A stretch of DNA of 64,000 nucleotides from Terebella lapidaria. Lineage: Eukaryota > Annelida > Polychaeta > Terebellida > Terebellidae. Of the stretch, positions 43,900-54,900 are shown piece by piece (position 1 is the stretch's first letter; every line of letters begins with the position of its first letter). The stretch spans positions 39,182,165 to 39,246,164 of the forward strand of contig OX424564.1 in assembly GCA_949152475.1 (NCBI GenBank), written 5' to 3'. A program made the translations under genes and the position numbers. The notes under the pieces were generated by a model. The model was not told the origin of the DNA. It searched no databases and saw nothing but the letters and a program-made list of their open reading frames with translations.

Positions 43900-46800
43900 T
43901 TAGGGCATTTCGGCCCGAAAAGGCCCTTATGATTTTGTCTGGTTTTTTTTTTTTTTTTTCTTTGTTTTTTTTTTTACTTTCCGCCGTTTGGTTTCCGATC
44001 AATAACTCCGGAATGCCTGAACGGATCTTGTCCAAATTTGCACCACTGGTCAGAAATATTACATGGAAGACCCCTGTTGTTTTGGAGGCAGCTCCGGTGT
44101 CCGTGAGGTCCGTGAGGATGAAATCAAGGTTGATTTGAGACTTGGTTTCCGAGCGATAACTCAAAAAGTATTCATGCAATGGCAAGTATTCTATGCATGG
44201 GAGTTCATATACCACCTGGGAAGAACCCTATTGATTTTGGGATCAATCCGTCGAACGACTTTTGACCTAGAGCTCGGAAGAATTTTTGCTGATTCATCCT
44301 TGAGGCTTTCATGCATATCTCGGAAACGGTGCATCGTAAAGCGAAACGGAGCTCAATTCCAGCCTTCTGGCACTAGACAAACTAATCTAGTGGGTATTTT
44401 GGGTCCGTCGAACGACTTTTGACCTAGAGCTCGGAAGAATTTTTGCTGATTCATCCTTGAGGCTTTCATGCATATCTCGGAAACGGTGCATCGTAAAGCG
44501 AAACGGAGCTCAATTCCAGCCTTCTGGCACTAGACAAACTAATCTAGTGGGTATTTTGGGTCGAGACGACCCGTGGTGTCGGAATTTTTTTTTGCCGACT
44601 CGGCACTTCCTGTTTGGCTGTATCTCGGAAACGATGTGTCGTAGTGCAAAACGGAGCTCAATTTCGGCCTCCTGGCACTAGACAAACTAGTCTAGAGGGT
44701 ATCTTGGGTCGAGACAACCCCTGGTGTCGATTTTTTTTTTGCCGACTCGGCACTTCCTGTTTGACCGTATCTCGGAAACGATGTGTCGTAGAGCGAAACA
44801 GAGCTCAATTCCGGCCCTCTGGTACTAGACAAACTAGGCTTAGGGGTATTTTGGGTCGAGACGACCCCAGGTTTTTATTTTCGCAGATTCGGCACTTCCT
44901 GTTTGGCCGTATCTCGGAAACGGTGCGTCATACAGGGAAACGGAGTTCAATTCCAGCCTTCTGGCACTAAACAAACTGGTCTAGTGGGTATCCTGGGTAG
45001 AGACGACCCCTGGTGTCGGAATTTTTTTTTGCCGACTTGGCACTTCCTATTTGGCCGTATCTCAGAAACGATGTGTCGTAGAACGAAACGGAGCTCATTT
45101 CCGGCCTCCTGGCACTAGACAAACTAGTCTAGGAGGTATTTTGGGTCGAGACGACCCCTGGTGTCGAATTTATTTTTGCCGACTCGGCACTTCCTGTTTG
45201 GCCGTATCTCGGAAACGGTGCGTCGTAGAGCGAAACGGAGCTCAATTCGGGCCTTCTGGCATTAGACAAACTAGTCTAGGGGTATTATGGGTCGAGACGA
45301 CCCCTGGTGTCGAATTTATTTTTGCCGACTCAGCACTTCCTGTTTGGTCGTATCTCGGAAACAGTGCGTCGTAGAGCGAAACGGAGCTCAATTCCGGCCT
45401 CCTGGCACTAGACAAACTAGGCTTATGGGTATTTTGTGTCGAGATGACCCCTGGTGTCGAATTTATATTCGCCGACTCGGCACTTCCTGTTTGGCCGTAT
45501 CTCGGAAACGGTGCGTCGTAGAGCGAAACGGAGCTCAATTCCGGCCTCCTGGCACTAGACAAACTAGGCTTATGGGTATTTTGGGTCAAGACGACCCCTG
45601 GTGTTGAACTTTTTTTCGCCGACTCGGCACTTCCTGTTTGGCCGCATCTCGGAAACAGTGTGTCGTAGAGTGAAACGGAGCTCAATTTCCGCCTCCTGGC
45701 ACTAGACAAACTAGTCTAGAGGGTGTCTTGGGTCGAGACGACCCCTGGTGTCGAATTTATTTTCACCGACTCGGCACTTCCTGTTTGGCCGTATCTCGGA
45801 AACGGTGCGTCATACAGGGAAACAGAGCTCAATTCCAGCCTTCTGGCACTAGACAAACTAGTCTAGTGGGTATCCTGGGTAGAGACGACCCCTGGTGTCG
45901 GAATTTTTTTTTGCCGACTCGGCACTTCCTGTTTGGCCGTATCTCGGAAACGATGTGTCGTAGAGCGAAACGGAGCTCAATTCCGGCCTCCTGGCACTAG
46001 ACAAACTAGTCTAGGAGGTATTTTGGGTCGAGACGACCCCTGGTGTAGAATTTATTTTTGCCGACTCGGCACTTCCTGTTTGGCCGTATCTCGGAAACGG
46101 TGCGTCGTAGAGCGAAACGGAGCTCAATTCCGGCCTCCTGGCACTAGACAAACTAGGCTTATGGGTATTTTGGGTCGAGATGAGCCCTCGTGTCGAATTT
46201 ATATTCGCCGACTCAGCACTTCCTGTTTGGCCGTATCTCGGAAACGGTGCGTCGTAGAGCGAAACGGAGCTCAATTCCGGCCTCCTGGCACTAGACAAAC
46301 TAGGCTTATGGGTATTTTGGGTCGATACGACCCCTGGTGTCGAACTTTTTTTTGAAGACTCGGCACTTCCTGTTTGGCCGTATCTCGGAAACGGTGGGTC
46401 TTACAGGGAAACGGAGCTCAATTCCAGCCTTCTGGCACTAGACAAACTAATCTAGTGGGTATTTTGGGTCGAGACGACCCCTGGTGTCGGAATTTTTTTT
46501 TTTGCCGACTCGGCACTTCCTGTTTGGCTGTATCTCGGAAACGATGTGTCATAGTGCAAAACGGAGCTCAATTTCGGCCTCCTGGCACTAGACAAACTAG
46601 TCTAGAGGGTATCTTGGGTCGAGACAACCCCTGGTGTCGAATTTTTTTTCGCCGACTCGGCACTTCCTGTTTGACCGTATCTCGGAAACGATGTGTTGTA
46701 GAGCGAAACGGAGCTCAATTCCGGCCCTCTGGTACTAGACAAACTAGGCTTAGGGGTATTTTGGGTCGAGACGACCTCAGGTTTTTATTTTCGCAGATTC

Positions 46801-48288
46801 GGCACTTCCTGTTTGGCCGTATCTCGGAAACGGTGCGTCATACAGGGAAACGGAGTTCAATTCCAGCCTTCTGGCACTAAACAAACTAGTCTAGTGGGTA
46901 TCCTGGGTAGAGACGACCCCTGGTGTCAGAATTTTTTTTTGCCGACTCGGCACTTCCTGTTTGGCCGTATCTCGGAAACGATGTGTCGTAGAGCGAAACA
47001 GAGCTCATTTCCGGCCTCCTGGCACAAGACAAACTAGTCTAGGAGGTATTTTGGGTCGAGACGACCCCTGGTGTCGAATTTATTTTTGCCGACTCGGCAC
47101 TTCCTGTTTGGCCGTATCTCGGAAACGGTGCGTCGTAGAGCGAAACGGAGCTCAATTCGGGCCTTCTGGCACTAGACAAACTAGTCTAGGGGTATTATGG
47201 GTCGAGACGACCCCTGATGTCGAATTTATTTTTGCAGACTCAGCACTTCCTGTTTGGTCGTATCTCGGAAACAGTGCGTCGTAGAGCGAAACGGAGCTCA
47301 ATTCCGGCCTCCTGGCACTAGACAAACTAGGCTTATGGGTATTTTGGGTCGAGATGACCCCTGGTGTCGAATTTATATTCGCCGACTCAGCACTTCCTGT
47401 TTGGCCGTATCTCGGAAACGGTGCGTCGTAGAGCGAAACGGAGCTCAATTCCGGCCTCCTCGCACTAGACAAACTAGGCTTATGGGTATTTTGGGTCGAT
47501 ACGACCCCTGGTGTCGAATTTATTTTCACCGACTCGGCACTTCCTGTTTGGCCGTATCTCGGAAACGGTGCGTCATACAGGGAAACACAGCTCAATTCCA
47601 GCCTTCTGGCACTAGACAAACTAGTCTAGTGGGTATCCTGGGTAGAGACGACCCCTGGTGTCGGAATTTTTTTTTGCCGACTCGGCACTTCCTGTTTGGC
47701 CGTATCTCGGAAACGATGTGTCGTAGAGCGAAACGGAGCTCAATTCCGGCCTTCTGGTACTAGACAAACTAGTCTGGGAGGTATTTTGGGTCAAGACGAC
47801 CCCTGGTGTCGAATTTATTTTGCCGACTCGGCACGTCCTATTTGGCCGTATCTCGGAAATGCGTCGTGGAGCGAAACGGAGCTCAATTCAGGCTTTCTGG
47901 TACTGGACAAACTAGTCTAGGGGGTATTTTGGATCGAGACGACTCCTGGTTTTGAATATTTTTTCGCCGACTCGGCACTTCCTGTTTGACCGTATCTGGG
48001 GAACAGTGCGTTGTAGAGCGAAACGGAGCTCAATTTCGGCCTCCTGGCACTAGACAAACTAGGCTTAGGGGTATTTTGGGTCGAGACGACTTCTGGTGCC
48101 GTATCTCGAAAACGGTGCGTAGTAAAGCGAAACGCAAAGATGCCTAAGGGCGGGGTATGTCACTTAAACTTTGACCACGGACAGTTCCAGAGTCATCATG
48201 GTTCTAGATACGGTCTCTTAGGTATATGTTAGCTAGGAATAGAACTCACACGAAATCCCCCAAGGCATCTTCAGGCCTTGACGTCTAG
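43900..48288 (+). mobile_element. Family C rolling-circle-like element, copy C2 (4.4 kb)
   Basis: The 5' end TTAGGGCATTTCGG forms a hairpin with CCGAAAAGGCCCT. A poly-T tract (about 43945-43975) and a short unique region follow, then about 24 tandem units of 147 bp. The 3' end has CGAAAT, a hairpin around AAGGC/GCCTT and ACGTCTAG. It has the same plan as families A and B: asymmetric inverted ends, a simple-sequence tract near the 5' end, tandem cores, a 3' hairpin and a CTAG end. No replicase is encoded. Confidence 0.85.
44571..48120. repeat. 147-bp tandem array, core of family C copy C2
   Basis: About 24 units, each with GTATCTCGGAAACGGTGCG, ACTAGACAAACTAG, a GGTCGAGACGACC palindrome and GCCGACTCGGC. 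I counted 147 bp in a typical unit and the same length in a C1 unit. Higher-order copies exist: the block near 44550-45600 recurs near 46470-47500. The long ORFs here, which read RRDDPWCR-like repeats, follow from 147 being divisible by three. Confidence 0.92.
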
Positions 48289-48296
48289 TTGGTTTC

Positions 48297-49055
48297 TGTA
48301 GTGGTCAATTCATTGCTGATGGATATGGTAGCACTCAATTCATTACCATCACTGATGGATATGGTAGCGCTCAATTCAATACAATCACTGATGGATATGG
48401 TAGCACTCAATTCATTACCATCACTGATGGATATGGTAGCAGTCAATTCATTACCATCACTGATGAATATGGTATTGGTCAATTCATTACCATCACTGAT
48501 GGATATGGTATTGGTCAATTCATTACCATCACTGATGGATATGGTAGCAGTCAGTTCATTACCATCACTTATGGATATGGTAGCAGTCAATTCATTACCA
48601 TCACTGATGGATATGGTAGCAGTCAATTCATTACCATCACTGATGAATATGGTAGCGGTCAATTCATTACCATCACTTATGGATATGGTAGCAGTCAATT
48701 CATTACCATCACTGATGGATATGGTAGCAGTCAATTCATTACCATCACTTATGGATATGGTAGCAGTCAGTTCATTACCATCACTTATGGATATGGTAGC
48801 AGTCAATTCATTACCATCACTGATGGATATGGTAGCAGTCAATTCATTACCATCACTGATGAATATGGTAGCAGTCAATTCATTACCATCACTGATGAAT
48901 ATGGTAGCAGTCAATTCATTACCATCACTGATGGATATGGTAGCAGTCAATTCATTACCATCACTTATGGATATGGTAGCAGTCAATTCATTACCATCAC
49001 TGATGGATATGGTAGCAGTCAATTCATTACCATCACTGATGGATATGGTATTACC
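48297..49055. repeat. 36-bp minisatellite
   Basis: About 21 units of GATATGGTAGCAGTCAATTC plus ATTACCATCACTGATG. The period is a multiple of three and the unit has no stops in one frame on each strand, which gives ORFs of 271 aa (plus) and 245 aa (minus) with 12-residue repeats. No start context, splice sites or family match support a real protein. It abuts the end of C2. Confidence 0.9.
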
Positions 49056-50468
49056 ATTACTGATTACTGTCTATACGTACAAAATCGAGATCGTATGTGT
49101 TTGACAATACCAGTTTCTTTGGTTGTCGGCTAATTTGGCGTCTTTCATGCACGGGACGCAGGAAGGGCTTTGCCATTTTCACGTGGATGTTACCAAGTTG
49201 CAACATCGCTTACGCGAACCCATCGTAATCTTTGAAGCCAAGGCGCTCATTTTAGCCGTAGCGGTTTATTGCCGGCCTATGGTAGATTTTCGTCGGTCGA
49301 AACGAGGTAGGTATGGTTTTGTGTCTCAGCAGAGGTGTGTTTCTTGCTATACAGCCTTGTTTACCCTATAAAAACTTCAAATGATTAACATAAGCAGATA
49401 GTCAAATACCCATGAAAGCTAAATCATGGCTGTATACCAAATATAACACATGAATTGGGGTTTAATAATTTGGCATTCAATGCAGTAAACCCCAGACTCA
49501 GGGAAGTTACTCATACTTATTTTTATAATGACATACCAACAGAAATCACTGGTCTACTTTGCCTCAAATCAAAGTTATTAAGGTCTACAAAATTAAAATA
49601 CAGCGGTGTGTCGACGGCAATATTTTTGACGATCGGCGGTTTATCGTCGGCCAAAATAAATAAAATAGGTCACAAATTATGACCATAATGCGACTTAGGA
49701 ACAAATATAGGAAACAAACAAATGTGGGGAATACATAGGTAGCTTCTTTTGATCAAATACGACGTGATTGTATGGGTCTGTGTTAAAATCAAAATGTAGA
49801 ATGTGCAATCAATTGGGCACAGACAGAGACTGGGAAATATAATTGAAGAGGGCCGGCTATTATAAAGACAGGTGGCAACTATTAGTTAATATGACGTTCA
49901 CCCCCCATTAACATGTATGTACATACACGGAAATTTGTTGACATTACTCTACAAATCAGGGGCGGATCCAGGTTTTTTTTGAGTGAGGGGTTGCTCTTCT
50001 TAAATGTACATAACCTTGAGATGGATTTTAAGGTGTTTCTAGAACTGTACCTTGTGAAATCAAAAAGTAAAATTTTACTTGTAAAAATTTACTTGTTGCT
50101 CTTGTTGTAAATGAAGGTCCTGTCCTGCCATTCTAAGGCCATTCTGAGGTTCTTAGGCCTCCCAATGGTCATGGTCAATCGTTTTATAATGATGATGAGA
50201 TACAACGATACATTTTCAAAGTTATGCCGTCATTCAGAGAGATATCCCCGGTGTATGTTCAATGGTAGTTCTAATATAAACTCAAATGTGTCGGATTAGC
50301 TTTATTATCTGGCCCAGAAGCCAGAGTTTTTTTCATGTATTGTAGTTGATTCTGAGCTCTCTCTCTCTGATTGGGTATTTTTCATTTCAGGCATGTATAC
50401 AGTATATTTCTGTCATTTTATTTATCTACAAACTAAACAGTGTGACTTTACATAATTTGACTGAGAGA
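49056..50468. other. Unassigned intergenic DNA
   Basis: Only short chance-length ORFs. No gene family, RNA gene or bounded transposon was recognised. Confidence 0.4.
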
Positions 50469-51232
50469 TGTAACGTTTGACGCCCGCTATCTAGGGCGCA
50501 AGCGCCCCGCGCTGAGGCACGGTCACGGCGGGCGTCGTGTTTACTGAAACGACAACCAGGTAACAGTCCATCCGGACGAATCCGGCCGTCATACATCACA
50601 CCATCACACAACATAGACATACAAAATACATTATACATCAGTTATGGTAATGTAGCCGTGTGTGGATCCTGAGAGTGCCATGGGAGCGGCACCACAGAAC
50701 TCACGCACGTTGGCAAGTTGCTGGCCGGCCTCGCCGACGGCCCTGCCGCATGGATAGAACCCGGACTGCCCGACGGTCTGCCAGAGCCTGTGTCGCACCA
50801 TCCCACGGCGAGGGACTGGTGATCCAGGGACGAGCCCCGAGTCAGCAACAGTCTCCCTCCTGTGCCCCCATTGGAAATCGTCCCCGGTGCCTTACTGGCC
50901 CACTTCTAGCCGGACAAGAGGGACGTGAAGCTCATGGCCGAGCCCATCCGTCGTCCTCTCGCATTGCTAGCTCTGAGACAACTCCGAAGCAACAATGCGG
51001 GCTGGCAATATTTATAGTCCAGCCAGTGAGCACGAGGGATGACGTATGACCTGTGTTCAGTATAATCATAGACATAGAGCATAGACATAGAAGGTCTCTT
51101 CTATGTCTATGGTATAATGGATCGAGAGAAGGACGGTGAGCCGCCATGACAACAAACGAGCTTCGAACAGAAGCGGCCAAAATAGTGTTAATAACAAATC
51201 TCCTGCCGCGATCTTTGGGCAAAATCGCCACT
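50469..51232 (-). repeat. Diverged solo LTR of the same Gypsy group
   Basis: On the plus strand it runs from TGTAACGTTTGACG to GGGCAAAATCGCCAC, the same ends as 11843-12579 but clearly diverged inside. Shared blocks include GTCTGCCAGAGCCTGTGTC, GAGTCAGCAAC, GGAAATCGTCCCC and AAGCTCATGGCCGAGCC. No internal region adjoins it and no clear target duplication is visible. It is older than the other two LTRs, or from a sister family. Confidence 0.78.
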
Positions 51233-51977
51233 GATCGATTTCGGCTTGGCCTCAAAATCATACGAAAATAGGAATTCTGATTTTGGGGGAAAACAGGAAT
51301 AATTAAAGTAAAAAAAGTGATTTTTATGATCTCCCATCAGCCTTGCTTGGTTCCCGCCTACAGCGGAACCAAGCAACCATCAGCCCTACACCCATCTCGA
51401 CCCACCAAACATACGTGTACATGGTCGCAAGTTTTAATAACATGGCAATTCCAGTTATTGTCAATTTACGACGTGAATTGGGAAGAATACCCAATGAACG
51501 ATGATATATCTATGAAAACAGAAAATGAACGACGTTTTTCTGAAAACTAGGAAAAATGTAGGAACTGTCCGGAATATAGGGAAATATAAGAAAAAATAGG
51601 CACCTGACGCCCTGTATCAGTCCGTGATGTCACGGAACGTGACAAGTTGTGACGACGACAATATCAAAGTGTTATACGCAAGGTTGTTAATTGTGGTCGA
51701 CTGCTTACATCAAGTTGATACTGATAACAAATTATACAATAGTACTTCACATGACTGTAATATCTAATTCCGCCAGTTCCTAACATGCAGGAAGTAATCG
51801 CGATTGATTTAGTGCTTGTGGAAATGGACGAGGAAATTGAGTGAGACAATCAGAAACTTTTACATGTGAAAATGTGATATTCCTGATAAGTTGAAGCCAA
51901 CCAAATAAACCTCTGCTCGCACAACCAGACTCAAACTGTCAATTTTCCGATCAGACTGTGAGAAAACACTCGCCGAG
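51233..51977. other. 5' flank of the BPI/LBP-like gene
   Basis: No coding sequence was recognised. A small perfect hairpin (TTGCTTGGTTCC and its complement, 51343-51376) is present. No promoter element could be named with confidence. Confidence 0.4.
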
Positions 51978-54900
51978 ATGCTACTTTCTCGTCACTGCGG
52001 CATCATTATCATGTTGACCTTGACTTTGACCTTGGCCTCAGCATCCATGAGCGTGGCACCAGGGGTTAAGGTCGCTGTGTCCGAGAGGGGAATACAGTTC
52101 GGTGAGTGTTTTCTTCTGAAACTACCATAATCAGCTTATGTATATACCACATTTGGGATACTATTTGATCACGTTTCTGGGCCTGGCCCTTTCCCCGATC
52201 TCTGTAGCGTTGATGATGGCGATAAAACAGTTCTCTGAGCAGATGACCAGCCACAGTCTGCCTGACCAAAAAGGCACCACGCGCGTTGGACTGGCGGACG
52301 CCTCCTACAGTATCACCAAGTCAGTTAATAGGGTCAATGACCGAAAAACAAAGTGACAGGATTTGCAAGGCTGTTGTGTTGGTCACAAGGTCATTGCGTC
52401 ATGATTCGCGTCATCCGGTGATTAGAAGGGTCGATGGATCAATCGCAAGAACAATGGGTCCTTTTCGGTAGCACAGGGTTCTTGTCGGGGTCACTTGATT
52501 ATTTCGGGGTCATTTGGTCGGTCACATTATAAGTCGCTCTTTTATTACTAATATTGCTGGGCCATTGTCAGTGTTAGGCCTACTGGGCCATTATTGGGGA
52601 CACTGGATCAGTCGAATATCACCAGGTCACTGTAATCGTCACTGAGTCAATAGAATACAATATACGTGTACCTATTACCAAAAGTCTGGAATCACAAATA
52701 TATGCAGAAATATTAGATGTTTAGATGAGTGGAAAATTATTGCTTTTAATGCGAAAACTGCGTTCACTGGCGCATATTGATATTCACCGACCACCAGTCA
52801 TCCACGTTAGGAATTTCGCTCTTTTAATGTGGACAGAAAGGTTTCAGATTCTTTAGAAGGATATTCACAAATTGTTATGTTCGTGTCGAGATTCCAAGGC
52901 TGTGTTCAGAGTCAAGGAGAACTGACATATTGAACACTACGTTTGCGAGTTTGTCGTTTCGTGCATTAGGCCACTATGATAACTGTTAAGTTTTAACAAA
53001 TGCCTTTGCTCAACTCTTATTGCTAATAAATGTCATTATGTTATGTAGGCCCCCTGTGCTTGTGTCAAACATGATAAAAGCGATTCCGGACTTCAGTTTG
53101 TTAATAGGTATATATCATCGGAAACCCATAATTGACTCTTAATGTGTTTCTGACATATAATTTCCTGCAGGCTGCGAGTGAAGGAGATCCGCCGTCCGTC
53201 CGTGCGTGTGAGTGTGTCGCCAGGATCGGGGCTGGTTGTCCGGGTCCAAGAGGCGGGCGCGACGGTCCAGGGCGTCTGGTCCTACAAGTATCTACTGTGT
53301 GTAATCAGGCACCGTGTGGTTGTCTGGTCTGGTAACGACATACACCGAGTTCATTTACATATGTAGCAGTTATGCCACGTGTTACAGTAAAGATCACTCG
53401 AGTGATGGTTGTTGAATAAAGCCTCACATTTTCCCGTTCATAGCACAAAGGACAGTGGCAGCACCGTGGTGACGCTTTCCGGGGTATCCATGACAACAAA
53501 ATGGAATACGGGTATGTTTTGTTCCTCCTGTATATACTGTTGTCAAGTACCGAAGCCCAATACAGCCACCTAGTTTTCTTCAGGGGTTTCGTCCAGTATT
53601 TCCCCCATATGTTTCCAATATCCGACATTTTAGAATTTTCGATATTTAAAGATTAGCTATTTCCACCGTTGGACTGTTGTATCCATGGCTTTTGTCGTAT
53701 GTTACATTCAATTATCAAGTTATGGGCATGTGTAGAAGGTCCCCCCCACACACACACACACCGACAAACACACTGACTCGGAATCCTGTATGGAGTAATA
53801 TCCGTTAGACTCCAGGACTCCTTAAAAACTATGGAATTAGTGAATAGAATCTACTCGTGTCATGAATCATGCATTCAGCTTTCATGTTTGCATATTGACA
53901 TTACAAGTGTGGCGATTTTGCCCTAAGCACGCGGCAGGTGATTGTAAACATAAATGCCATTTATGTGGCCTTTTCGTACTTGGCCTTGTTTTGACATGCT
54001 CCGTTCGAGCGTGCGTTGCCACGGCGACGTATTGTAATTTACGCTCCAGTAAACTATAACAATGGATCGATTAAACCTCGCGTGCGCCCTACAGTTTCTG
54101 GTGTATTATATATACACTGGAAGCGACTCGTTCGAGGAGATTGTCCAAGATCGAGAGACAGGACGCACACGAGGCTCACCATGAGCTTTGTGTTCCCTGT
54201 TTGTGAGTAGTGGGCTCCTAGAGCCCTGGGGACGATTTCCATGGGGAGGCCCGGGCTGGGAGAGACAAGTTGCTGACTCGGGGGCCTTCGGCCCTGTGGA
54301 ACGCCAGCTCTCTCCCTTCCCGGGACGTGTGACAGAGGCTCTGGCCAGCATGTCGGGCTGTACGGGGTCCGTCCCCGAGGCAGACCGCGGCTCGCCAGGC
54401 CCCGCCAGTTAACACCGTAGGGATGAACCAGTTTCTGAACGGTGTCCGTAGGCCTGGGAGTGTCGGGTGGGCTGTTACCTGGTTACCGTTAATGCTGAAG
54501 TAGTTACCGTGTCCGCCGCGACCTCCGGTGAGCGGCCCTGCCGCAAGGATCCGGAATAGCGGATGCGCGTCCGCAAGGACTCGGATGAGAGAGGACTATC
54601 CTCGAGGATCCCGAAGAGCGGACGGTAGTCAATAACTTTACACAAGAAATACTTAGGTCACTGAGTTGTCATTGTAGGGAAGAAATCTAAAAACAAACGA
54701 ATTTTCGATAATTCTAAAAGTTAAAAATTCCCAAGAGTAGAACATTCTTAAAGGAGAGAATTCCAAAGAATCAAAAATTCAAAAAGTCGCAAATTGAAAA
54801 AAAAATTATCGAAAATTTATTACCCAAGATTTGGGGGGGGGGGGGGGGGGGCGGGGGGGGGGATGGATCAAAACTAAATCTCAAGAAAAAACTAACTAGA

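Noticed and set aside
44060-47920. Many overlapping ORFs encoding repeated LGILGRDDPWCR-like proteins on both strands
   Set aside because: They follow from a 147-bp tandem repeat whose period is a multiple of three. There is no start context, splice structure or domain.
48285-49104. 271-aa and 245-aa repeat proteins on opposite strands
   Set aside because: Products of a 36-bp minisatellite. Both strands being open argues against coding selection.
51046-51112. Short hairpin of CATAGACATAGAAG and its complement as a regulatory RNA
   Set aside because: It lies inside the diverged LTR and is too short and simple to support a function.
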